Shown here: positions 34,067-40,420 of the stretch, in pieces | Layout: each line of letters starts with the position of its first letter | Numbering within the stretch: position 1 is the stretch's first letter | From: an uncultured Candidatus Melainabacteria bacterium | GTDB lineage: Bacteria > Cyanobacteriota > Vampirovibrionia > Gastranaerophilales > Gastranaerophilaceae | Length of the DNA stretch: 44,692 nucleotides | Direction of reading: 5' to 3' | Assembly (NCBI GenBank): GCA_934717745.1 | Contig: CAKUZB010000015.1 | Location: 1-44,692 of the forward strand | The notes under the pieces: generated by a model | What the model was told of the DNA's origin: nothing | What the model saw: the letters and a program-made list of their open reading frames with translations, nothing else | The model's database searches: none | Translations under genes and position numbers: made by a program

Positions 34067-34795
34067 ATGAACGTAACTATCGTATTACCTACATACAACG
34101 AAGCAGAAAATATTGAACAATTTTTGACTGCGGTATATCAAGTTATTCCTGAAATTGGAGATTTCAACATAAATACGCTTATCGTTGACGATAATTCACC
34201 AGATGGGACAGCAGACATCGTAAAAAGACTTCAACAAGAAAATAACAAAATATTTTTGTTAGAAAACAACACTCGAGGATTGGGTAATGCTTACAAAGCG
34301 GGGTTTAAATATGCCATAGATAACCTTAATCCGGATATTTTAGTAGAAATGGATTCTGATTTTTCTCATGCTCCGGAAAAATTAAAAGAACTTTTACCAC
34401 CAACAAAAGAAGGTTATGACTTTGTTATCGGTTCAAGATACATAAAAGGTGGCTCTATTCCTAAAGACTGGGCTTTAATTCGTAAACTAAACAGCAAATA
34501 CGGAAACATTTTTGCAAGATTTATCGCCGGCTTAATGCAAGTAAAAGACTGCACTTCTGGATTTAGAGCGATTAAAGTAGATTTTATAAAACAAATTGAT
34601 TTAGAACATCTGAAAGTAAACGGTTATGCTTTTCAAATGAACATTTTGTTTGAATGTGTAAAACTGGGTGCAAAAACTTATGAAATTCCGATTAATTTCA
34701 TCGACCGTATAAAAGGTCAATCAAAACTTAGCATTAAAGATGTTATTGAATTTATGATTAATTCTTTCGATTTGTTTGTTCGAAGATTTAAGTAG
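34067..34795 (+). CDS. Polyprenyl-phosphate mannose/glucose synthase (DPM1-like GT2)
   Basis: 242 aa GT2 glycosyltransferase without membrane segments, like human DPM1 and actinobacterial Ppm1. Motifs: VLPTYNEAENIEQF (6-19), VDDNSPDGTAD (40-50), EMDSDFSHAP with the D-x-D at 96-98, GSRYIKGGS, CTSGFRA and IDRIKGQSKLS near the end. It transfers a hexose from a nucleotide sugar to undecaprenyl phosphate. The convergent neighbour is a GT39-like membrane transferase that would use this donor. AAGGAG precedes the ATG. Confidence 0.9.
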   Translation: MNVTIVLPTYNEAENIEQFLTAVYQVIPEIGDFNINTLIVDDNSPDGTADIVKRLQQENNKIFLLENNTRGLGNAYKAGFKYAIDNLNPDILVEMDSDFSHAPEKLKELLPPTKEGYDFVIGSRYIKGGSIPKDWALIRKLNSKYGNIFARFIAGLMQVKDCTSGFRAIKVDFIKQIDLEHLKVNGYAFQMNILFECVKLGAKTYEIPINFIDRIKGQSKLSIKDVIEFMINSFDLFVRRFK

Positions 34796-34799
34796 TTTT

Positions 34800-34827
34800 A
34801 AGGGCGAAGCCGAACGGCTTCGCCCTT
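34800..34827. terminator. Bidirectional terminator
   Basis: 13-bp perfect stem (34800-34812 with 34815-34827) followed by TATTTTTTT on the plus strand. It lies between the two convergent glycosyltransferase genes. Confidence 0.85.
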
Positions 34828-34833
34828 ATTTTT

Positions 34834-36573
34834 TTATTCTTTTTCGAACACATAAATATAAAACATATTACTTGGTTCAATATATTCTACAAATTTTAAA
34901 TCTTGTTTTGAAAAATCAATCATATCAGAAATAATTTTTGCCATTAAAGTGTTTCCAATCGCACTTCTTTGGTAATATTCAATACCTTGACGTAAAAATG
35001 CTTGATTTTGCTTTAGATTTTTTAATTCTTCATCAGAAATCAAAATAAATCTTTGTCCTGACTTCATTTTTGAAAAAATTTCTCTCTGCATGTTCTTTTT
35101 AAGTTCCACTAAAGGCTTATCCAAAACAATATATTTATACAATAAAGATTTAGCACTCTTTCTATTTAATAAATTTGCCAATTCATCACCAAACACGAAA
35201 TTTATATCATTAGGACGAATACCTATATAAAAAGAATCATATAAATTAATATCAAAATGATTGCCATTACAAATATCTTTTTTCAACAATTTTCCATAAG
35301 ACGGAATTAACACCATGTCGTTTTCTTGAATATTTAATTTATCTGCACTTTCTTTCAAATTAATCGTATATTTAATTTGTCGATTTAATACGGGAAATCT
35401 TTCCGTTAGTATGAAATATGAAAAAAAATTCAACAATAACCAAATAGTTATAATTGTAATATTCAATTTTTTAAATCTTTTTTCTTCAGTAAAGCCAAGA
35501 ACAGATAAAATCAGAAGTAAAGTTGTTGTTATAATTGTATATCTGTAAATAAGAGCAAGAGAATGATTAAAAACTAAAATAATCTGAATAAATAATAAAA
35601 CTATAGACGGTACAAAAAATAAAAACATTTTTTGATTTTTCAAATTTAAATTTCTAACCCCCAGAACCATTCCGACTATACCTAAAAACACAGGTAGAAA
35701 AACAAAGAAAAACATTTTCCAATAAAAGAAGTTTGCTAAATAATTCATATTAAGCAAAGGTTCATTCATAATAAATTGTTGATAAAAATTTGAAAAAATG
35801 GTGATAAAAAATGTTAAAAACCAAGTAATATCAAAATAAAAAACATCTCTTACAAATTTTAAAATAGTAGTCTGATATGTTATTGCACTATGCAAAATCA
35901 TTATCAAAACAGGTAAATAAAATATAAAAATGACAAAATATGCAAAACAAAAATTTATTAATTTTTGCTTATTTTTAAGTAACAGATAAACAAAACCAAC
36001 AAAAAATTGACAAAATACGTACATAAATGAAAAATTATACGTATATAAAAGTAACAATGCAAAAATAGAATACAGAGTTGCAGATTTTTTATCAAAATTC
36101 TGCATAAATTTAACAAAGAAATAAGTTGCAAGAAGTCCAAAAAATATTGACATTCCGTAAAATCTTAACTCAACAGAATAATGAATATTAAATGCACTTA
36201 TTGATAAAAAACTTGCAACAGCAACGGCAGATAATCGATTTTTAAATAAATCTTTAACAATATAAAAAGAAGCCGGAACGGTTAACACTGAAATAAAAAG
36301 TCCCATAAGTCGCATTACTGAGGGATTGTTTCCAAAAAGTTTTGTCCAAAAGTGTAACAAGACAAAATAAAAAGGAACGTGTAAATCCTCAGAAAACAAT
36401 GACCTAACAACCTCAAAAACAGAGGATTTTGTCGCAAAATATTCACTGAACATTTCATCAATCCAAAATTCGCCAAAATTTCTTAATGCAATAAGCCTTA
36501 AAACTAAAGCCAAAAAGGTTATTGCAAGCACGATAAATATATCTTTTTTGTTTTCAGAAAAGAACTTTTGCAT
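34834..36573 (-). CDS. Polytopic glycosyltransferase (GT39/ArnT-like, GT-C fold)
   Basis: 579 aa with about ten to twelve membrane helices. The first outward loop carries WIDEMFSEYFA (Asp39, Glu40), the acidic motif of GT-C enzymes that use polyprenyl-phosphate sugars. The C-terminal 190 residues are a soluble extracytoplasmic domain. It probably moves a sugar from a lipid carrier onto a protein or glycan outside the membrane. The ATG at 36573 directly follows a consensus promoter with no Shine-Dalgarno site; an in-frame TTG at 36588 is less likely. Confidence 0.83.
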   Translation of the reverse strand: MQKFFSENKKDIFIVLAITFLALVLRLIALRNFGEFWIDEMFSEYFATKSSVFEVVRSLFSEDLHVPFYFVLLHFWTKLFGNNPSVMRLMGLFISVLTVPASFYIVKDLFKNRLSAVAVASFLSISAFNIHYSVELRFYGMSIFFGLLATYFFVKFMQNFDKKSATLYSIFALLLLYTYNFSFMYVFCQFFVGFVYLLLKNKQKLINFCFAYFVIFIFYLPVLIMILHSAITYQTTILKFVRDVFYFDITWFLTFFITIFSNFYQQFIMNEPLLNMNYLANFFYWKMFFFVFLPVFLGIVGMVLGVRNLNLKNQKMFLFFVPSIVLLFIQIILVFNHSLALIYRYTIITTTLLLILSVLGFTEEKRFKKLNITIITIWLLLNFFSYFILTERFPVLNRQIKYTINLKESADKLNIQENDMVLIPSYGKLLKKDICNGNHFDINLYDSFYIGIRPNDINFVFGDELANLLNRKSAKSLLYKYIVLDKPLVELKKNMQREIFSKMKSGQRFILISDEELKNLKQNQAFLRQGIEYYQRSAIGNTLMAKIISDMIDFSKQDLKFVEYIEPSNMFYIYVFEKE

Positions 36574-36611
36574 AAAAAAATTATACAATACTAACTATTG
36601 AATTACAATTA
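36574..36611 (-). promoter_or_regulatory. Promoter abutting the GT39-like ATG
   Basis: On the minus strand TTGTAA, 17 nt, TATAAT, then 6 T and the ATG at 36573. No Shine-Dalgarno site. It overlaps the end of the upstream gene. Confidence 0.6.
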
Positions 36612-36926
36612 ATATTGGAAGTACCTGTCAAAATCGACATCGTCAAAATTACATAGCATTTTGTAAACTTCGTCTTCTTCGTCCATTCTTTGAAATTTAT
36701 AATCATCAAACTTCCAATATTTTGGACTAATTCCTTTTACTTGTACAATTTCCTTTTCTTTTAAAATAACCAACTTCTTTTTAACAACATCAACCGAAAT
36801 CCCAACCATTTTAGCAAGTTCGACAGCAGTAACCCCGTCCTCGTGGTTGCACTTTTCAGGGGTCATAAACATCAGTTCTAAACCGACTTTCTTTAAATCA
36901 CTATCTACTTTTTCGCATGTTAACAT
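36609..36926 (-). CDS. Small winged-helix-like protein
   Basis: 105 aa. The central part looks like a winged helix-turn-helix: GVTAVELAKMVGISVDVVKKKLVILKEKEIVQVKG with the wing KYWKFDDYKF. An acidic C-terminal tail follows (MDEEDEVYKMLCNFDDVDFDRYFQY). It may bind DNA, or be an adaptor. A TAATAT box ends 6 nt before the ATG, again without a Shine-Dalgarno site, although the -35 is weak. Confidence 0.6.
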   Translation of the reverse strand: MLTCEKVDSDLKKVGLELMFMTPEKCNHEDGVTAVELAKMVGISVDVVKKKLVILKEKEIVQVKGISPKYWKFDDYKFQRMDEEDEVYKMLCNFDDVDFDRYFQY

Positions 36927-36976
36927 ACCATAATATTATCATCTTTAAAAATAATTTTATCGTATTAATAGTGGAA

Positions 36977-38317
36977 TTATGACTTACCAATCCATTTTTT
37001 TAATAATGGAATTAAAGAAGTTAAAATAATAGCAACAACCGCAGAAATTACTGCAAGAATTAAAAAGAATAAAGAATGCGACATTTTTTCATAATATCCC
37101 GCAAAAATTCCGGCACCTAAATTGCCGATAAAACTAGACAAAAACCAACACCCCATAATCAATGAAGCAAATTTAACGGGTGCAAGTTTAGTAACTAATG
37201 ACAAACCTATTGGTGAAATACAAAGTTCAGCAATTGTTGCAACAAAAAATGCCCCAACAAGCCATAAAGGTGAAACTAATGCGACAGCCGAATAATGTCC
37301 TGCCACTGCCATTATTAAATATGCCAATGATATTAAACCTAAGCCAATTGCAAATTTTTGAACAGACACCGGTTCTTTTTTACGAGAATGCAAAACTGTC
37401 CAAAGAATTGACATTATCGGTGCAAAAAGAATGATAAACAAAGGGTTTAAGGATTGAAAATATTGAGATGGAACCAACATTTCCTTACCAAACATTGTTA
37501 ATGTACGGTTTGTTTCGTTTTCCGCAAACAATGCCATTGAGCAACCTGCTTGTTCATAACTTAGCCAAAAAATCACAGAAAATGCCATTAAAATATATAA
37601 CGCCCAAAGTTTTCTTTTTTCTCTTAGCCTTAAATCTCCGGAATTATCAGAAAAACTGTTCGCAGTTTCAACATAAGGATTTAAACCGTATTCTTTTAAC
37701 AAAGGTTTTTCTCCGATTTTATAAATCAAAAATCCAATTAAAACTCCAAATCCGGCAGTCATAAAACCATACTCAAAACCATATAAAGTTGCTAAAGTTC
37801 CACAAACTAAAGGTGAAAAAAACGCACCTAAATTTATACCCATATAAAAAATAGTAAATCCTGAGTCTGATTTTTGCCTATCATCGCCATAAAGCATTCC
37901 GACAATCGCACTAATATTTGATTTAACAAGCCCATTTGCTAAAATCATAAAAACTAATCCAAGTATAAATAAAGTATTTTTGAATATTACATCATGCGAA
38001 ACTACGCTAAATGCCAACAAAAACAAGCCAACAGACATTATAAGAGTACCTGCAAAAATACATTTTCTTTGCCCAAAAAATCGGTCTGCTAAATAACCAC
38101 CAACAAGAGGAGTTAAATAAACAAGTCCTGTATACCAACCATAAATATTACCTGCAAATTGAGTTGCATCTGTTTTATTCATTCCGGCAAACAAGTATTG
38201 AACCATATACAACACAAGCAACGCACGCATACCATAGTAGGAAAATCTTTCCCACATTTCAACACAAAACAATAAATACAACCCCTTTGGGTGTCCTTTT
38301 AAAAAATCAAATTTCAT
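36977..38317 (-). CDS. POT-family proton-coupled oligopeptide transporter
   Basis: 446 aa MFS-fold transporter importing di- and tripeptides. The proton-coupling motif ExxERFxYY is at 20-28 (EMWERFSYYGMRALL), and GGYLADRFFGQRK is the loop 2-3 motif. FTIFYMGINLGAFFSPLVCG is the second POT signature. About twelve to fourteen helices. It is compact compared with E. coli DtpA (500 aa). An AAAGGG site precedes the ATG. Confidence 0.94.
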   Translation of the reverse strand: MKFDFLKGHPKGLYLLFCVEMWERFSYYGMRALLVLYMVQYLFAGMNKTDATQFAGNIYGWYTGLVYLTPLVGGYLADRFFGQRKCIFAGTLIMSVGLFLLAFSVVSHDVIFKNTLFILGLVFMILANGLVKSNISAIVGMLYGDDRQKSDSGFTIFYMGINLGAFFSPLVCGTLATLYGFEYGFMTAGFGVLIGFLIYKIGEKPLLKEYGLNPYVETANSFSDNSGDLRLREKRKLWALYILMAFSVIFWLSYEQAGCSMALFAENETNRTLTMFGKEMLVPSQYFQSLNPLFIILFAPIMSILWTVLHSRKKEPVSVQKFAIGLGLISLAYLIMAVAGHYSAVALVSPLWLVGAFFVATIAELCISPIGLSLVTKLAPVKFASLIMGCWFLSSFIGNLGAGIFAGYYEKMSHSLFFLILAVISAVVAIILTSLIPLLKKWIGKS

Positions 38318-38334
38318 ACTACCCTTTATAGCAA

Positions 38335-38356
38335 AAAAGACGATTTCTCGTCTTTT
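38335..38356 (-). terminator. Terminator of the HEAT-like gene
   Basis: 9-bp perfect stem (38335-38343 with 38348-38356) around a 4-nt loop, followed by TTTTTT-like sequence on the minus strand, between the 38382 gene and the transporter gene. Confidence 0.75.
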
Positions 38357-38381
38357 GCTTTATTATAAGATTTTTTATAAA

Positions 38382-38654
38382 CTATGCAACTTCGCAGTTA
38401 GTAATTTCATGAATTAAGTAGTTAGCAACCCAAGTAAAATCTTTATTTTTGTCTGCTGCTTCTTTTAACATACTAATTGCTTCTTCACCAATTCTGATTA
38501 AAGACATTGCAACAACACCTCTTTTTAAACCTTTTGAACATTGTAATTGTTCAACTAACACAGGTACTGCACTTGAACCCATGCTAACGATTTGATTTTC
38601 TAATTCGTTTTTATTTGTGTTGTCTAATTTATCTAAAATCTCTACTAATTGCAT
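38382..38654 (-). CDS. Small HEAT-repeat-like protein
   Basis: 90 aa, two helical hairpins of HEAT type (LENQIVSMGSSAVPVLVEQL and GLKRGVVAMSLIRIGEEAISML). Such proteins mediate protein binding; no partner is apparent. A TGGAGG site precedes the ATG. It is transcribed divergently from the 38890 gene. Confidence 0.65.
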   Translation of the reverse strand: MQLVEILDKLDNTNKNELENQIVSMGSSAVPVLVEQLQCSKGLKRGVVAMSLIRIGEEAISMLKEAADKNKDFTWVANYLIHEITNCEVA

Positions 38655-38724
38655 TTATGCCTCCAAAAATTATTTTCTATATTCTAATTATAAACGGAAT
38701 TTTTAAAAATTAAGAAATCCTTAC

Positions 38725-38752
38725 ATAATCTTTATATCTGTATAAAGATTAT
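38725..38752. promoter_or_regulatory. Perfect 12-bp dyad in the divergent gap 38655-38889
   Basis: ATAATCTTTATA (38725-38736) and its reverse complement (38741-38752) are separated by TCTG. It has no GC-rich core or T run, so it fits an operator better than a terminator. Confidence 0.45.
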
Positions 38753-38782
38753 AAAAATTATAAAGAAAAACTTAAAAATAAA

Positions 38783-38835
38783 CCCTTTTACCAATCTAAA
38801 TTAAGCCAAAACACTAGACTAAAAGGGGATTTTTT
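38783..38835 (+). terminator. Possible attenuator in the leader of the 38890 gene
   Basis: CCCTTTTA (38783-38790) pairs with TAAAAGGG (38820-38827) around a 29-nt loop, followed by GATTTTTT. It could end a short RNA or attenuate the downstream gene. Confidence 0.35.
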
Positions 38836-38889
38836 AATTAGCATCAAGACTTAAAATTTTAATACAGGATATTTTAAAGGTCTGCAAAC

Positions 38890-39204
38890 ATGGAAAACTC
38901 TCGTGCCAGAAATAATAAAATAGAAATGAAAAACGTCAGCAAGGAAATTGTTGGCTGGCTTGAAGATGTAATCGAAGAAAATAACGGTAAAATCGATAAA
39001 AAAGAATGGAAAAGCAAATACAATAGTTATGTTGTGTATGACTATGAACCGTTCTGCTCTGACGGTTTCGAAATAAACTTGCAAATAAGTTCACATAACC
39101 CTGCATATTTAAATTTTATAAAATACCTCTATGATGAAAAAATTCACACGATTGATTATCTGAAAAGTTGTATGGAAAATCCGGCATACGTAAAAAAAGA
39201 ATAA
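38890..39204 (+). CDS. Small hypothetical protein
   Basis: 104 aa, soluble, charged, mixed fold (VSKEIVGWLEDVIEENN, YVVYDYEPFCSDGFEINLQI, YLNFIKYLYDEKIHTIDYL). No family recognised. An AAAGG site lies upstream of the ATG. It is followed by a structured RNA segment and a strong terminator. Confidence 0.55.
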   Translation: MENSRARNNKIEMKNVSKEIVGWLEDVIEENNGKIDKKEWKSKYNSYVVYDYEPFCSDGFEINLQISSHNPAYLNFIKYLYDEKIHTIDYLKSCMENPAYVKKE

Positions 39205-39207
39205 CTG

Positions 39208-39403
39208 CACCTATTAGAGAAAATGCCGTAACAAGTACGACTTGACGTTATTTCGTAAAATTGAAATGAATAAACGCATTACGGAATCTTTTGATACGAT
39301 AAATACGCAACTTTGAGGGAAACAACAATCGACACCCCGCACACCGTTGCGGAGGCTAATTAGTGAAAGCCGGCGATGATTTCTTTTAAATCATCGCCGG
39401 CTT
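39208..39403 (+). ncRNA. Candidate structured RNA or 3' UTR element with terminator
   Basis: The closing stem pairs 39208-39217 with 39356-39365 (partly mismatched). Inside it, CCGTAA (39226-39231) pairs with TTACGG (39279-39284), enclosing two smaller hairpins, and CCGCA/TGCGG (39337-39341 with 39348-39352) forms another. A perfect 16-bp terminator follows immediately. The three-branched fold is unlike 6S or SRP RNA. It could be a free small RNA or the 3' end of the upstream message. Confidence 0.45.
39367..39403. terminator. Bidirectional terminator
   Basis: 16-bp perfect stem (39367-39382 with 39388-39403), 5-nt loop, then TTTAATT. It lies between the plus-strand RNA unit and the minus-strand gene ending at 39408. 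Confidence 0.85.
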
Positions 39404-39407
39404 TTAA

Positions 39408-40166
39408 TTATTTATTTTCTACTTCTTTATCTTTTGTTTTTTCTTCTAACTTTGATAAACTTTGTCCTAAACCTGTCGCTCTAGTTTTAATAATTTCTTT
39501 TAAATCTTCTGACGCTTTCATTTTCGGATATAATTCATCATATTTTGCTTTTTCTTGTTTTATTTCATTTTTCAAAGATTCTATTTCGTTGCTATCATTT
39601 GTATTTTCAGCCCTTGCAACAAGATTATTATACTTTGCAAACGCAACTTTATCATCACCTATGACTTCATGATACAAATCGCTATCATCACGTCCATGAG
39701 TCTTTATTGGCATAGCCTGTATTGTTGCCTCTTGGGTCGCAACAAATTGTTTAAGTTCACTAGCGAGTTTCGATAACTTTTCCTTTTGTTCACCAGTAGT
39801 TTTTTCTGCAAATTGCTCTAAATCATAAGCCATTTTTATTATCGCAATTCTAGATTCAGTTTCAGCAATTCTATCTTGCTCTGTTGGATACTCTGTTTGT
39901 TGAAGACGTGTAAGTTGACTTTTCGCTTGTATCATTGCTTGTTGAGCATTTTCATAATAAACATTCATATCAACATTTTCTGGTTTTTGACTTACTTTTA
40001 ACCCCATATCAGAATCACTTTTCTTAATTTGGCTAAAATCAAAAACACTTTCATCAAACTTAAACCCAAAATTTGATGGGTCAAAATTCGCAGAAGATGT
40101 ATCTTGAGTGCCATTCACCTTCATATTTTCAAGCATTTTTGACAACATCGCATTAATATTAAGCAT
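39408..40166 (-). CDS. Hypothetical coiled-coil protein
   Basis: 252 aa, highly charged. Helical coiled-coil segments lie at about 75-150 (YYENAQQAMIQAKSQLTRLQ, KLSKLASELKQFVATQ) and 185-250. The N-terminus (MLNINAMLSKMLENMKV) is amphipathic. No signal peptide and no family recognised. I chose the ATG at 40166 (TAGGAG site) rather than the in-frame start at 40253. Confidence 0.6.
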   Translation of the reverse strand: MLNINAMLSKMLENMKVNGTQDTSSANFDPSNFGFKFDESVFDFSQIKKSDSDMGLKVSQKPENVDMNVYYENAQQAMIQAKSQLTRLQQTEYPTEQDRIAETESRIAIIKMAYDLEQFAEKTTGEQKEKLSKLASELKQFVATQEATIQAMPIKTHGRDDSDLYHEVIGDDKVAFAKYNNLVARAENTNDSNEIESLKNEIKQEKAKYDELYPKMKASEDLKEIIKTRATGLGQSLSKLEEKTKDKEVENK

Positions 40167-40358
40167 TAAAACTCCTATTAAAAGATAACTATATATTATA
40201 TATAAGTTGCAGACTTTTTTGAAATTGTCAAAACAAGTTATAGCGAGGCTCATATTATATCATATCATATCGTGAATATAGTTGACTTTCGGGCATTTTA
40301 AATCTATTCTTACATTTCGTTACAAACAATATTTTAATTCAACATAAATAGTAAAAAA

Positions 40359-40389
40359 CGGGCGATGATTTCTTTGAAATCATCGCCCG
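40359..40389 (-). terminator. Terminator of ppdK
   Basis: 13-bp perfect stem (40359-40371 with 40377-40389) with a 5-nt loop. Its core closely resembles the terminator at 39367-39403. It lies 31 nt downstream of the ppdK stop. Confidence 0.75.
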
Positions 40390-40420
40390 CTAAATTTATT
40401 TCAAGATTTTCAATTCTCGA

